From Marinobacter psychrophilus (GTDB lineage Bacteria; Pseudomonadota; Gammaproteobacteria; Pseudomonadales; Oleiphilaceae), in the NCBI RefSeq assembly GCF_001043175.1, contig NZ_CP011494.1, forward strand, positions 3,844,001 to 3,908,000: 64,000 bases of DNA, in the 5' to 3' direction. Under the pieces are notes generated by a model that had not been told where the DNA came from, did not search any database, and worked only from the letters and a program-made list of their open reading frames with translations. Within the stretch, counting starts at the first letter, position 1. Each line of letters begins with the position of its first letter. A program made the translations under genes and the position numbers. Shown piece by piece: positions 1 to 9,536 of the stretch.

Positions 1-323
1 AAAACTCATAATAGATTAACTCTTGATTGTTCTGCCTCCACGAACACCGTTGTTGGCGAATGCGGGCAGATGCCATGAAGACTCATGGCGTAAAAAACGA
101 CTACGGTCACACGCCGTTAACGGGGTGACGTCCTCTGACAGGTCGTATGGATGGTTCGCATGTGGGTTTTACACCTAAAACTGCGGAATCCCTAGAGGCA
201 GGATTGCGCAGACATTAACAGAGGGCTTCGGTATACGCCATAGGTGATTGCCATCAGACCGGGACGCAGGGCGTTGACCACAAGATCGCACAAAATGAAA
301 CGAGGCCTTAACTGGCAGACGAA
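1..323. other. Leading non-coding stretch
   Basis: No convincing gene is seen here. One small perfect hairpin (CCATGA, four-base loop, TCATGG) lies near base 72. The short reading frame that crosses into the next gene has no ribosome binding site and is antisense to the permease that follows, so it is not called. Confidence 0.4.
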
Positions 324-1634
324 CTACACCAGAACGAGCGTCAGGCCGGCCGCCAGTGCACTGGCGACGGTTAATCCCGACAGCGCCAGGCTGAGACTCC
401 AGCGCAATGATGCATCTACCGCCTTGTAACCGGTTAAGCGTTCCATAATCAGCGCGTTAGCGGCAAACGGTGTACCAAAGGCGGTAATTCCCCAACCGGT
501 TACCATGGCAAAGCCCAAACCCACCAGACCGTTTTCCGGCCAAACGGCTCCCAGAATGCCCCCGGCCAGGGTACCGATAACAATCGGGTTTACGCCGCCC
601 AGTCCGGCGATGAAAAATGCCCAGGGCACGGCCGCGGCTAGCACCGGCCAAAGCCAGTTGGGCACATTCAAATCACCACTAATCTGGCCCAGCACTGCGG
701 CGCTGATGACAGCACCAATAAACGCCGAGCCGCCCACAATCGCCAACTCGTTACTGACGTTAGCCATACTCACCAACGGCGGGTTGGTTCGGCGGCACCA
801 CGCCAGAAGCCTGGCACCTATGACCGCGCCCATACAACTGAGCGTAACGGCGTAGGCATAGCTGAGCTGAAACTGATGGCTAAGCAAGAAAACACCGGCA
901 CAAATTGCCAAGATCAAGGCGCAGAATCGAAACCAGGGTGCCAGACCGCCAGAAACCTCAACTTTAACGGGTTCTATTTCAGATTCTGGCTCAGGTTCGC
1001 ACCAGACCAACCCGGAAAACAGCAAAACTATGGAAAAAGGAATGGTGAGCATCAATAACTGAAGGCTGCCAAGGCCCGGCAGCAAGGTCAGTGTAAGCAC
1101 CACAGAAATCGACAGCGGCGAAAAAGTAGGCGATACACCAAAGCCTCTAAGCACGGCTCGTGTGGCGTTGCGGGTAGATGGGGAATCGCCGTTGCTGCGA
1201 ATACGTTCGCCCACCACACTTCCGACCACCGCTACCGAACCAAAATTGAGCGGTATCGACACCATCGCGGTTCCAAAGGCCAGGCTGAGATAACGCACCC
1301 TTGGCCGCCCGCCAAAAAGGCTGGTCGAAATTTTTTGCAGATCTGAAGTACGGCCGAGCACCGACGATAGCAGCATAACCGCCAGCACCAAACCGGCCAG
1401 GCGGCTCATATTCTCTGCCGCTGCCGCAATCATCCCCGGATCGCGACCCAAAGCAAAAGCCAGCGCAAAACCCGCCACTAAAAAAACTACCCTGGGTACC
1501 AGGCGCATATCCCGCCAACCCAGAATAACCGCCAGGCTGACCGCTGCAGCGCCCAGACCGGTCATGCCGGGAAGCAGTGCCAGAATGGCGGCAATTAACG
1601 CAAGGTAAGCAAGAGCAGAACGTGTCAGCAGCAA
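324..1634 (-). CDS. Polytopic membrane permease of unknown substrate
   Basis: The 436-residue product is almost entirely hydrophobic, with about 11-12 predicted membrane segments. Two re-entrant-like stretches rich in small residues and proline (IPLNFGSVAVVG near residue 125, and AFGTPFAANALI near residue 390) sit in the two halves. This recalls secondary transporters of the ion transporter superfamily, which have two inverted halves. The start used is TTG; no strong Shine-Dalgarno is visible, so the true start could lie a few codons inside. It stands alone, downstream of rlmE on the same strand, separated by about 110 bases. I do not recognise the family with certainty, and the substrate cannot be inferred. 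Confidence 0.7.
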   Translation of the reverse strand: MLLTRSALAYLALIAAILALLPGMTGLGAAAVSLAVILGWRDMRLVPRVVFLVAGFALAFALGRDPGMIAAAAENMSRLAGLVLAVMLLSSVLGRTSDLQKISTSLFGGRPRVRYLSLAFGTAMVSIPLNFGSVAVVGSVVGERIRSNGDSPSTRNATRAVLRGFGVSPTFSPLSISVVLTLTLLPGLGSLQLLMLTIPFSIVLLFSGLVWCEPEPESEIEPVKVEVSGGLAPWFRFCALILAICAGVFLLSHQFQLSYAYAVTLSCMGAVIGARLLAWCRRTNPPLVSMANVSNELAIVGGSAFIGAVISAAVLGQISGDLNVPNWLWPVLAAAVPWAFFIAGLGGVNPIVIGTLAGGILGAVWPENGLVGLGFAMVTGWGITAFGTPFAANALIMERLTGYKAVDASLRWSLSLALSGLTVASALAAGLTLVLV

Positions 1635-1744
1635 GGGAGCGCGTCTCTGAATGGCAAGGGCGAGTATAGTAGGTAACTGACACCCGTCCCGGTATCAGCC
1701 ATCATGAGCATTCATAGCTGGTAACGGCTTATTTAGACAAGCGA

Positions 1745-2365
1745 TCAGCCACGAAAACCCTTACCCACGAGATAAACCTCCCGCGAGCGGGCACGGGAAG
1801 AATCCGGTTTGCGCACCACCACCTTGTCGAACTGTTCGCGCACGGCTTTCACGTAACCGTCGTACCCTCCACCGTGGAAGACCTTGGCGACGAAACTGCC
1901 TTTGGGTTTTAGCACCTGACTCGCCATGTCCAACGCCAGCTCGATCAAATACATAGACGCGGCCTGGTCCGCCGCGTTCACACCGCTGATATTGGGTGCC
2001 ATGTCTGAAATCACCACGTCGACTTTTGCATCGCCCAGTACCACCATAATTTCCTCAAAAACAGCGTTCTCGGTAAAATCGCCCTGAATAAATTCGACAC
2101 CGGCAACGGCGTCCATGGGCAGAATGTCCGAGGCTATTACCCGGCCTTTATGCCCCACCAGATCGGTGGCGACCTGGGACCATCCGCCAGGCGCAGAACC
2201 CAGGTCCATCACCGTCATGGTGGGTTGGATAAGCTTGTCTTTGGCGTTAATTTCAAGAAGTTTGTAGCTGGAACGGGAGCGATAGCCATCCATTTGCGCT
2301 TTTTTCACGAAGGGATCGTTAACGTGTTCTTCCAGCCAGCGGTTACTGCTTTTTGATCGGGCCAT
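1745..2365 (-). CDS. rlmE: 23S rRNA (uridine-2552-2'-O)-methyltransferase RlmE (FtsJ/RrmJ)
   Basis: RlmE methylates the 2'-O of U2552 in the A loop of 23S rRNA on the 50S subunit, using S-adenosylmethionine. The length (206 residues) fits the family (209 in E. coli). The SAM-binding motif [12 protein letters not shown] starts at residue 54. The catalytic K-D-K-E set can be placed at K35, D121 (in SDMAPNISG), K161 (in KVFHGG) and E196 (in REVYLV). The gene is divergent from the SpoU methyltransferase gene. In many gammaproteobacteria ftsH follows this gene; here it does not. The leader carries a tandem duplication that includes the ribosome binding site. Confidence 0.97.
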   Translation of the reverse strand: MARSKSSNRWLEEHVNDPFVKKAQMDGYRSRSSYKLLEINAKDKLIQPTMTVMDLGSAPGGWSQVATDLVGHKGRVIASDILPMDAVAGVEFIQGDFTENAVFEEIMVVLGDAKVDVVISDMAPNISGVNAADQAASMYLIELALDMASQVLKPKGSFVAKVFHGGGYDGYVKAVREQFDKVVVRKPDSSRARSREVYLVGKGFRG

Positions 2366-2430
2366 AGTGTCTCTTTGTTTACCGAACGATAGTGTCTCTT
2401 TGTTAACCGAATGATGGTGGCTCTTTATGA
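2364..2430 (-). repeat. 25-bp tandem repeat duplicating the rlmE ribosome binding site
   Basis: Two nearly identical 25-base units (ATAGTGTCTCTTTGTTTACC plus GAACG on the plus strand) lie head to tail, followed by a decayed third partial copy. On the rlmE strand each unit contains AAAGAGACACTAT, the sequence directly before the start codon. Only the proximal copy is followed by ATG; the second reads ATC at that place. The array therefore sits in the 5' leader and duplicates the Shine-Dalgarno region. Confidence 0.8.
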
Positions 2431-2602
2431 GTTCGGTTATTAGTCGGATTATTCATCGCACCATTGTACGCCGAGCGCCAGAGCGCCGCAAAAGCGCCCC
2501 GCACGCCGGCACCAGCGCACTGACAGCCAACCGGCAGCCACGTACAATAGCCCCACTCATTAGCCTCCATTTGAGCTCTGCACACACAACCGGGACATAA
2601 CC

Positions 2603-3391
2603 GTGAAGCTGGACGACATCAAAAAACTGCACCAAAAAAAATATCGTCAGACTTTCGGACACTATCTGGTAGAGGGCGAGCACTTGGTGCTGGAATTGCA
2701 GAAAGCCGCTGGCACACAGCCTGCCTTAAAGTCTTCAGAGCTTTACGTGACGGCGGCTTATGCACACTGGCAAAGCCCGTTCACCACTCACCTGATCGGC
2801 GAACGCCAGATGGCGCGGCTAGCCGATACCCAAACGCCCCAGGGTATTTTGGCGATAGTGCCCATAATAGTGCCCATAAAAGCGCCCGAAGCGGCGCCGA
2901 CAGTCACGCCCATGACCCAGTCGCAAAAACAGCTAGCCATCAACACACAACGCGGCCCTGAAAAAGCCATCTATCTGCACGAGGTACAGGACCCGGGCAA
3001 CTTGGGCACCATTTTACGCACCCTGGCCTGGTTTGGTGGTTTTCGCTGCCTGCTCAGCCCCGGCAGTGTCGACCCTTATAACCCGAAAGTGGTGCGTGCC
3101 AGTATGGGCGCGATATTCCATGTGCCGCTTGAAACCGAGGTTGAGCTAATCAGCCTGGGCCAGCGATTTCAACGTCTGGCTTGCCTTGACCTGAATGGCC
3201 GCAGCTTAACCGAGCCCGGCTTTGCCGACCACGACTGCTATCTGTTTGGCAACGAAGCCCGCGGCATTCCGGCTCAGGCCCTTGATGAACTAAACGCCAC
3301 TGCCTACACCATAAACGGCAAAGGCCAGATTGAATCTCTCAATCTGGCCTCGGCGGTCAACATTTGCAGCTGGGAGCTGATGCGCAGCTGA
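2603..3391 (+). CDS. SpoU/TrmH-family RNA 2'-O-methyltransferase
   Basis: This 262-residue protein is a SPOUT-class RNA ribose methyltransferase. The N-terminal 60-70 residues look like the SpoU substrate-binding domain (KYRQTFGHYLVEGEHLV). The catalytic domain shows the three trefoil-knot motifs in order: VQDPGNLGTILRT (motif 1, with the conserved N and R), LFGNEARGIP (motif 2) and IESLNLASAVNICSWE (motif 3). A proline- and alanine-rich linker of about 40 residues separates the domains. The family modifies tRNA or 23S rRNA; the exact target cannot be told from sequence. The gene is divergent from rlmE and convergent with ahpF. Confidence 0.88.
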   Translation: MKLDDIKKLHQKKYRQTFGHYLVEGEHLVLELQKAAGTQPALKSSELYVTAAYAHWQSPFTTHLIGERQMARLADTQTPQGILAIVPIIVPIKAPEAAPTVTPMTQSQKQLAINTQRGPEKAIYLHEVQDPGNLGTILRTLAWFGGFRCLLSPGSVDPYNPKVVRASMGAIFHVPLETEVELISLGQRFQRLACLDLNGRSLTEPGFADHDCYLFGNEARGIPAQALDELNATAYTINGKGQIESLNLASAVNICSWELMRS

Positions 3392-3411
3392 TTCGTTATC
3401 AGCAATTGCGC
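3381..3411. terminator. Imperfect hairpin between convergent genes
   Basis: The stem GCGCA-GCTGAT, loop TCGTT, then ATCAGC-AAT-TGCGC overlaps the stop codon of the SpoU gene and lies about 40 bases before the ahpF end. It lacks a clear T-run on either strand, so a factor-independent terminator is only possible. Confidence 0.3.
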
Positions 3412-3447
3412 GTCAGCAAACACCCTTCAAAAAACGCTCTTTAACGT

Positions 3448-5016
3448 CTATTCGTCAGCAGAGTTGCGAATCAGGAAGTCAAAGGCACTCAGGGCCGCTT
3501 TGGAACCTTCACCCATGGAAATCACAATCTGCTTGTAGGGCACAGTGGTAGCATCACCGGCGGCAAATACGCCAGGAATACTGGTCTCGTTGCGCTCGTT
3601 GATGACTACTTCACCGTGCTTGCTGAGTTCGATATCGCCTTTCAGCCACTCGGTGTTGGGTAACAGGCCGATTTGTATGAACACGCCTTCCAGCTCTACG
3701 TGAACATTTTTACCGCTGTTGCGATCCGTGTAGTCCAGGCCATTTACCTTGCCGTTGGCACCGGTCACTTCAGTGGTCTGGGCCGATACCGCGACATCCA
3801 CGTTCTTCAGGCTGCGCAGCTTACGCTGCAGCACTTCGTCAGCGCGCAATTCGGCACCAAATTCCAGCAAGGTTACGTGGCCAACAATACCGGCCAGGTC
3901 GATGGCGGCTTCCACGCCTGAGTTACCGCCGCCAATGACGGCTACGCGCTTGCCTTTGAACAATGGGCCGTCGCAGTGCGGGCAGTAAGCCACGCCCTTG
4001 TTGCGGTACTTGTCCTCACCGGGAACACCCAGCTGGCGCCAACGGGCACCGGTAGACAACACCAAGGTGCGGGCTTTCAACGAGGCACCGTTGGCCATAC
4101 GAATTTCATGAGGCATGCCCGGCTTTGTCGCTGGAATCAGCTTTTCGGCCCGCTGCATGTTCATGATCTCCACACCATACTCTATGACGTTCTGCTCCAT
4201 CGCGGCCACTAGCTTGGGGCCTTCTGTGTAGGGCACGGAAATCAGGTTTTCAATGCCCATAGTGTCAGCAACCTGACCACCAAAACGTTCAGCGGCAATG
4301 CCGGTGGTGATGCCTTTACGGGCCGCGTAAACAGCCGCTGCGGAGCCTGCGGGGCCACCGCCGATTACCAACACTTCAAAGATGCCCTTCTGGCGAATTT
4401 TATCAGCTTCACGGGCGTCGGTGTTGGTGTCCAGCTTGGCTACAATTTCTTCCAGCTTCATACGGCCCTGGCCAAACAGCTTGCCGTTCAGGTACACGCT
4501 GGGCACCGCCATGATTTCACGCTCTTCCACCTCGGCCTGGAACAAGGCGCCGTCAATGGCGGTGTGCTTCACGCTTGGGTTCAGCACACTCATCAAGTTC
4601 AGCGCCTGCACCACATCCGGACAGTTCTGGCATGACAGCGAAAAGTAAGTTTCAAATTCAAAATTGCCGTCCAGTTCCTGTACCTGCTGGATTAACTCGG
4701 GAGTGGCCTTGGAAGGGTGTCCACCCACCTGCAACAATGCCAAAACCAGTGACGTAAACTCGTGGCCCATAGGGATACCGGCAAAGCGCACACCTATGTC
4801 AGTACCAACACGGTTAATAGCAAATGACGGGCGACGCACGTCAGAGTCGCCATCTTCACGCAGAGTAATCATGTCAGACAACGCGTCGATTTCCTGCAGC
4901 AGCTCATACAGCTCGCTAGCTTTGGCACTGTCGTCCAGCGCCGCAGCCAGCTCAATGGGCTGTTTTACATTGTCCAAGTAACCTTTCAACTGGTCTTTCA
5001 GCTTGGCGTCTAACAT
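3448..5016 (-). CDS. ahpF: Alkyl hydroperoxide reductase subunit F
   Basis: AhpF is the NADH-dependent flavoprotein disulfide reductase that reduces AhpC. The 522-residue length matches the family (521 in E. coli). The N-terminal tandem thioredoxin-like domain carries the redox pair in SCQNCPDVV. The C-terminal half is thioredoxin-reductase-like, with an FAD motif ([12 protein letters not shown]), the active-site pair in YCPHCDGP, an NADH motif ([12 protein letters not shown]) and the closing FAD motif [18 protein letters not shown] precedes the ATG at good spacing. ahpC is nearby on the same strand but separated by the oppositely oriented DUF3581 gene, so the two are not one operon here. Confidence 0.97.
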   Translation of the reverse strand: MLDAKLKDQLKGYLDNVKQPIELAAALDDSAKASELYELLQEIDALSDMITLREDGDSDVRRPSFAINRVGTDIGVRFAGIPMGHEFTSLVLALLQVGGHPSKATPELIQQVQELDGNFEFETYFSLSCQNCPDVVQALNLMSVLNPSVKHTAIDGALFQAEVEEREIMAVPSVYLNGKLFGQGRMKLEEIVAKLDTNTDAREADKIRQKGIFEVLVIGGGPAGSAAAVYAARKGITTGIAAERFGGQVADTMGIENLISVPYTEGPKLVAAMEQNVIEYGVEIMNMQRAEKLIPATKPGMPHEIRMANGASLKARTLVLSTGARWRQLGVPGEDKYRNKGVAYCPHCDGPLFKGKRVAVIGGGNSGVEAAIDLAGIVGHVTLLEFGAELRADEVLQRKLRSLKNVDVAVSAQTTEVTGANGKVNGLDYTDRNSGKNVHVELEGVFIQIGLLPNTEWLKGDIELSKHGEVVINERNETSIPGVFAAGDATTVPYKQIVISMGEGSKAALSAFDFLIRNSADE

Positions 5017-5141
5017 TTTGTCGTCCTTAATAAAGAATAAAGTCAGTAAACCGGCGCGGTTTTATCCGGTTGTTCTAAGTTGATGAAGATAAGATACGGC
5101 GCCGGGGAAAAAAGCTCAAATTAATTGATTCAAAAACTGCG

Positions 5142-5156
5142 ATAGGGATTTGCTAT
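5142..5156. promoter_or_regulatory. Possible OxyR half-site upstream of ahpF
   Basis: The sequence has the OxyR half-operator frame ATAG-N7-CTAT with exact spacing, about 125 bases upstream of the ahpF start. The inner consensus positions are only partly matched and no clear second half-site follows. The assignment rests on position and on the known OxyR control of ahp genes. Confidence 0.35.
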
Positions 5157-5295
5157 CAACGGGCATCGGCCGATTCACACCCTAACGAAAGATATTCTTC
5201 AGTATTTTTGCATTAAGCCAGATGGTGCATTTTGATATGAGTGCAGCTGGACTATCATGGGAGGTTGAATCTGGCCACTCGGAATAAGGTACTCC

Positions 5296-6027
5296 ATGTT
5301 TCTAGAACGTTTTCACTGTGAAAAGGATGGTCGCGTATACATCAGCGCCGCCCAGGCCAGCTTGTTTGCCAAAGAAGTGGCCGGGGACTTCAACCCCATT
5401 CACGACCCGGATGCCCGCCGCTTTTGCGTGCCAGGGGATTTACTGTTCGCTGTCGTACTTTGGCGTTTTGGCTTGTCGACGAATATGACCTTCCACTTTC
5501 GCGCCCTGCTGGGTAAAGACGTGCCCCTGGAATTTTGCGAAGGCGCCGATGGCACTATTCAGGTGTGCGATCAAGCAGGCAAGGTGTATCTGGAAGTCGC
5601 CCGCAGTGGCGACATAACCACCAACAAAGTGTTTATCGAAGAATTCACCTTGGGTTACGTGGCGGCTTCGGGCAAAAACTTCCCGCACACCATGAAGCCT
5701 TTGATGGAATCCAACGGCGTGATGTTCAACCCGGACCGGCCAATGGTCATGTACGACAGTATGACCGTAACATTGGATAGCCTGCATGCAGCGTCACCGG
5801 AACTTGAACTGCATAACGCCACCCTGGAAGCCAATGGCAAGCGTGGTCAGGTAACTCTGGAGTATCGCCTGATGTCTGGCGACCAGGCGCTGGGCACCGT
5901 ATCCAAACGGTTGGTGCTGGGCGGCTTGCGCCCCTACTGTGCAGATGCCATGGCCGATGTGGTCGAACAGTTCTACCGCCTGAAAGCCCGCGGTGTCAGT
6001 TACGGCACCGACATCGCCAGTACCTGA
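5296..6027 (+). CDS. DUF3581 family protein, hotdog-like
   Basis: The 243-residue protein matches the uncharacterised DUF3581 family of gammaproteobacteria. Near residue 30 it has AGDFNPIHDPDARRFCVPGD, which resembles the D-x-N-P-x-H active-site motif of MaoC-type hotdog hydratases; that resemblance suggests an acyl-CoA or acyl-ACP fold but does not prove activity. AAGG lies six bases before the ATG. It sits between ahpF and ahpC on the opposite strand. There is no signal peptide or membrane segment, so a cytoplasmic protein is expected. Confidence 0.85.
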   Translation: MFLERFHCEKDGRVYISAAQASLFAKEVAGDFNPIHDPDARRFCVPGDLLFAVVLWRFGLSTNMTFHFRALLGKDVPLEFCEGADGTIQVCDQAGKVYLEVARSGDITTNKVFIEEFTLGYVAASGKNFPHTMKPLMESNGVMFNPDRPMVMYDSMTVTLDSLHAASPELELHNATLEANGKRGQVTLEYRLMSGDQALGTVSKRLVLGGLRPYCADAMADVVEQFYRLKARGVSYGTDIAST

Positions 6028-6176
6028 CGCAGATTGCTCTTATAGCCAGATTTCTGGCGACACGGATTGTTATGAACTTCGCCGTCCTAGGGACCCGTAA
6101 GCAGGGACAACGGACGATCACCACAGAAGCCCCCGAGCCCCTGCACGCAGTTTGTAATCCGCCTTGCCCTAAACGC

Positions 6177-6206
6177 AAAAAACCCCGGATTTCCGGGGTT
6201 TTTTGC
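6177..6206. terminator. Bidirectional rho-independent terminator
   Basis: A GC-rich stem AACCCCGG-ATT-TCCGGGGTT is flanked by an A-run on the left and a T-run on the right. It can therefore end transcripts from both the DUF3581 gene (plus strand) and ahpC (minus strand). Confidence 0.9.
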
Positions 6207-6262
6207 TAGTAGCAAGCTCGTAACAAAAGCCTGTACTGTTTGATTCCTCTCTAAAAGGAGTC

Positions 6263-6826
6263 TTAGATTTTGCCAACCAAATCCAGTGAAGGAGACAGTG
6301 TCGCTTCGCCTTCCTGCCACTTGGCGGGGCAAACTTCGCCCGGATGTTTGCGCACGTACTGAGCAGCCCTAACCCGACGCATCAGCTCGGACGCATCACG
6401 ACCAACGCCTTCCGCGGTGAGCTCAACAGCCTGAATGACACCATCTGGATCAATCAGGAAAGTAGCACGGTCTGCCAGGCCTTGGCCTTCACGCATCACA
6501 CCAAAGTTGTTGGTGATGTTGCCGGACTGATCGCCAACCATGTAGTACTGAATCTTGTTAATGGTTTCAGAGCTGTCGTGCCAAGCTTTGTGAGTGAAGT
6601 GGGTGTCTGTGGACACAGAGAACACTTCAACGCCCATCTTTTGCAGCTCTTCATACTTGTCAGCTACGTCGCCCAACTCGGTGGGGCATACGAACGTAAA
6701 ATCAGCCGGGTAAAAGAAAAATATAGACCACTTGCCTTTTACGTCTGCTTCAGAAATCTCAACGAACTCGCCTTCTTTGAAAGCAGTTGCGTTAAAAGGT
6801 TTAATTTCCGAGTTAATGATACCCAT
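6263..6826 (-). CDS. ahpC: Alkyl hydroperoxide reductase subunit C (peroxiredoxin)
   Basis: AhpC is a typical 2-Cys peroxiredoxin that reduces H2O2 and organic peroxides and is recycled by AhpF. The chosen ATG gives [11 protein letters not shown] and 187 residues, the same length as E. coli AhpC; an upstream TTG would add eight residues and is less likely. The peroxidatic cysteine lies in FTFVCPTEL and the resolving cysteine in GEVCPAKW. The conserved arginine is in [13 protein letters not shown] context (GLADRATFL). A bidirectional terminator follows the gene. Confidence 0.97.
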   Translation of the reverse strand: MGIINSEIKPFNATAFKEGEFVEISEADVKGKWSIFFFYPADFTFVCPTELGDVADKYEELQKMGVEVFSVSTDTHFTHKAWHDSSETINKIQYYMVGDQSGNITNNFGVMREGQGLADRATFLIDPDGVIQAVELTAEGVGRDASELMRRVRAAQYVRKHPGEVCPAKWQEGEATLSPSLDLVGKI

Positions 6827-7008
6827 AAGATATTGCCCTTTGCTTGCCAAATGATTAATAACTGACGCCTATTGTAAGGATGCTGCGCGCTTAACAAAAA
6901 TTGATAATGCCCAAACAAGAGATAGCTTGAAGCTATTACTTATACCCCCACTTTACGCTCCTGAGAAGCAGCAGCGGGTAATGTGAAAGTACGAATGCGA
7001 GGCCGTGC

Positions 7009-7938
7009 TTATTTCCCGGCAGCGCTTGGAGCGCTGGCGCCGTCACCCGGTGTGACTTCCAGCACCGTCAGCCGTACATCCACTGTTACGTCCAATTCGC
7101 CAAGCGCAGCGGCGCGGGCCAGGCCCTCGGCTTTGGCGCGATAAAAGTGAGGGGTCATGGCCAACAGGTCGGCAATGGCGCCTTCGCCGACCAATGCAAG
7201 GCTGAAATTAATCGTCTGCCGCCCTATTGTCTGAAAGCCGGGAGGCGCTTCACTGGCGTTGGGTTTGTCGACCTCGGGCTTGAGTACCGGGTAAATGACT
7301 TCTCGCAATTCGCGCAAATGATCCGGCCCCGCGTCGACAACCATTACCCGGCCGCCAGGGCGCAGCACCCGCCGGAACTCCGGATACACTGGAAACCCGA
7401 ACAGGCTCAAAATGCAGCCCAAAGACACGTCAGCCAGCGGTATATTGGCGTTGCTGGCGACCAGCCATCGCGTTGTTTTTGACTGTTTTGCCGCTGCCAG
7501 AACCGCCGGTTTTGAAATATCCAAGCCTACCAGCGACAACTGCTGTTGGTGTTTCTGACCCGACAAGCACGCATCAAGCTGGCGCAAATAATAGCCTTCG
7601 CCGCAACCCGCATCTAAACAGGCAAAAGACTCTTTTGTGCCTGGCGGGTGCTCAGCACCCGAGCCCACAGCGTTCAATGCTTCCGCGACCGATTGCACAA
7701 CCGCAGCGGCTATCGGCTGATAGTGCCCGGCACTTAAAAAGCGCTGGCGTGCCGCCACCATTTCTTTACTATCACCCGGGGCCAGTGACCGCTTGTTCTG
7801 CACCGGCAGTAAGTGTACATAGCCCTGGCGGGCGTTATCGAAACTGTGTCCGTTGGCGCAACGCCAACTGTTTTGCTGCATTAGCAGGGATTGTCCGTCT
7901 AACGGGCAAATAAGGTGGTTAAATGGCGTTATGGTCAT
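7009..7938 (-). CDS. rlmA: 23S rRNA (guanine-745-N1)-methyltransferase RlmA
   Basis: RlmA methylates N1 of G745 in hairpin 35 of 23S rRNA. The N-terminal zinc-ribbon region reads CPLDGQSL...CANGHSFD, followed by the signature GYVHLLPVQNKRS and PGDSKEMVAARQRFL. The methyltransferase core has the SAM motif DAGCGEGYY. In E. coli RrmA the metal ligands are three Cys and one His; here the second Cys is an Asp (CPLD), leaving C, C and H plus a possible Asp ligand. The start used is ATG; a GTG two codons upstream is possible. No strong ribosome binding site is visible. Confidence 0.9.
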   Translation of the reverse strand: MTITPFNHLICPLDGQSLLMQQNSWRCANGHSFDNARQGYVHLLPVQNKRSLAPGDSKEMVAARQRFLSAGHYQPIAAAVVQSVAEALNAVGSGAEHPPGTKESFACLDAGCGEGYYLRQLDACLSGQKHQQQLSLVGLDISKPAVLAAAKQSKTTRWLVASNANIPLADVSLGCILSLFGFPVYPEFRRVLRPGGRVMVVDAGPDHLRELREVIYPVLKPEVDKPNASEAPPGFQTIGRQTINFSLALVGEGAIADLLAMTPHFYRAKAEGLARAAALGELDVTVDVRLTVLEVTPGDGASAPSAAGK

Positions 7939-8060
7939 AATCACAGGGTATCGCTGGCAAATGTGCGGGGAACGCCTTGGTCACGGCGTTGCTGGGCGCT
8001 TTCTCAGCGCTAAGATAGCATTCTCGTAGCATCTTTATTAAATGGCCTCAGACCCGAGGC

Positions 8061-8327
8061 TCAGCGCAGTTGGCTGTCTTTACTGGCGCGCCTGTTAACG
8101 CCGCCACTTTTGCCCTGCTGCTTTTCCAGCTCGGTTTGGCACTGTATACACAGGCGCACACCCGGTACTGCAGCCTGCCGGGCCTCAGGTATTTCGCGGC
8201 CGCATTCTTCACAATGGGTCAGGCTATCGCCCTTACCCAGGCTACTTCTAGCTTTGTTAACCGCGTCTTCAACGCTGGCGTCGATCTGATCTTGCACGGC
8301 GCCATCCCGTGCCCACCCTCCGGCCAT
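8061..8327 (-). CDS. DksA/TraR-family zinc finger protein, YbiI-like
   Basis: An 88-residue protein, the same length as E. coli YbiI. It carries the C4 zinc finger HCEECGREI...RLCIQCQ and the short upstream helix typical of the TraR/DksA C-terminal part, without the long coiled coil of DksA. Members may bind in the RNA polymerase secondary channel, but the role of YbiI is not established. It has its own short intergenic regions on both sides and appears monocistronic. Confidence 0.85.
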   Translation of the reverse strand: MAGGWARDGAVQDQIDASVEDAVNKARSSLGKGDSLTHCEECGREIPEARQAAVPGVRLCIQCQTELEKQQGKSGGVNRRASKDSQLR

Positions 8328-8379
8328 AATCCCTGCTCCTTTGGCGCCTAAGTTGTTACAACTATAGCTTGGTTGTTGC

Positions 8380-8663
8380 TTTATTGACGTGCTACCGCGT
8401 TTTCACCATTTCAACACGTGGCTTATCCGTTGCTGTACCTACAGGTTACAAAAACACACACAAAGGCTTTGCAATGTTCTCGTTTACGTGTAGAGTACGT
8501 CCCGTCGGAAAGATTTAGCAAAGCACTTCATCAATAGAACGTACTAAGTAACGCATCGTCCTGTTTTTGATCACGCCTCATTTTTTGTTTCCCGCATACC
8601 GCTGATCCGTCGTCACAATGGACGATTGACAGCACATTACTTAAAGAATTCAGGATTATTATT
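8380..8663 (+). promoter_or_regulatory. Long 5' leader of the cold-shock gene
   Basis: About 280 bases without a gene precede the cold-shock reading frame, matching the long structured leaders of cspA-type mRNAs. Near base 8384 the string TGACGTGCTAC resembles the cold-box sequence known from E. coli cspA leaders. A TTGACG hexamer overlaps it, so it could instead be a promoter -35 element. Which role applies cannot be decided from sequence. Confidence 0.4.
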
Positions 8664-8870
8664 ATGTCTACAGTTACCGGTACCGTTAAGTTCTTCAATG
8701 AAGCAAAAGGTTTTGGCTTTATCACTCGTGAAGGCGGCCCCGACGTATTTGTTCACTACAGCTCTATTCAAGGTGGCGGATTCAAGACCTTGGCTGAAGG
8801 CCAACAGGTTGAGTTCACTGTTACTCAGGGCCAGAAAGGTCCTCAGGCAGAGAACGTTGTAGCTGTCTAA
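8664..8870 (+). CDS. CspA-family cold-shock protein
   Basis: A 68-residue single cold-shock domain protein. It has both RNA-binding motifs, RNP1 as KGFGFITRE and RNP2 as VFVHYSSI. Such proteins bind single-stranded RNA and DNA, melt mRNA structure in the cold and can act as antiterminators. The gene is monocistronic, with a long leader before it and a strong terminator after it. Confidence 0.96.
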   Translation: MSTVTGTVKFFNEAKGFGFITREGGPDVFVHYSSIQGGGFKTLAEGQQVEFTVTQGQKGPQAENVVAV

Positions 8871-8911
8871 GCTAGAACAGATAATTGTGCTGTGAATAAC
8901 AGCCAATAATC

Positions 8912-8938
8912 AAAAAAGGCAGCTTCGGCTGCCTTTTT
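8912..8938 (+). terminator. Rho-independent terminator of the cold-shock gene
   Basis: The stem GGCAGC with the stable tetraloop TTCG and GCTGCC is preceded by an A-run and followed by a T-run, about 40 bases after the stop codon. Confidence 0.92.
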
Positions 8939-9066
8939 GCTATCTGCTTTTTTTATACGTGCCTTTCCTACCCCGCCAATGAATACGCTTCGCCCCCGCC
9001 AACGTAACCTCAGTAACGCAACTTCGTTAACGTACGACTCGAACAGACTGACCACAAGGCCACGCT

Positions 9067-9444
9067 ATGCCCGCAAAACCGATTTTATTCTACGATGGCG
9101 AATGCCCGTTGTGCCGCCGCGAGATTGACCACTACCGCAAGGTCGACAAGCAATCACGCATCGACTGGCAGGATATATTCGCCAGCGACACGACCTTGGC
9201 CCAATACCAGCTTAGCCACACAGACGCGATGAAAGTTATTCACGCAGTAGACAGCGCAGGCACGCTGCAGTCCGGTGCTCACGCGTTTGTGGTGGTGTGG
9301 CAAGAACTTCCGGGCTACCGTCATTTGGCGACAATATTGAAGAAACTGCACCTAGTTGGCCTGGTGAACCGAGCCTATCTGGTGTTCGCCCGCTTGCGCT
9401 TTCGTTCGCGCTGCAAGCAGGGCTGTCAGTTGCCACCGCGCTAA
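9067..9444 (+). CDS. DCC-family thiol-disulfide oxidoreductase-like protein (DUF393)
   Basis: The 125-residue protein begins with FYDGECPLCRREI, the defining motif of the DCC (DUF393) family, in which a CxxC pair sits right after the first strand of a thioredoxin-like fold. The family is predicted to be redox active, but substrates are unknown. No signal peptide is present. It is convergent with the TRAP transporter genes. Confidence 0.85.
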   Translation: MPAKPILFYDGECPLCRREIDHYRKVDKQSRIDWQDIFASDTTLAQYQLSHTDAMKVIHAVDSAGTLQSGAHAFVVVWQELPGYRHLATILKKLHLVGLVNRAYLVFARLRFRSRCKQGCQLPPR

Positions 9445-9536
9445 CTTTTAAGCATCGCGCCTTACGCAACAGCCAACCTGCCGATTACTGAACTAAGGGC
9501 CCTTTAGACGATGGCCCTCAAACTGGGGCCCTGTCA

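Noticed and set aside
244..429. Short plus-strand frame across the permease 3' end
   Set aside because: No ribosome binding site, and it overlaps the permease gene in antisense.
7473..7913. Long plus-strand frame opposite rlmA
   Set aside because: Low-complexity composition rich in P, H and S, typical of an antisense shadow of a GC-rich gene.
9496..9518. AGGGCC/GGCCCT inverted repeat between the DCC gene and dctM
   Set aside because: No T-run on either strand and a long loop, so it is not called as a terminator.
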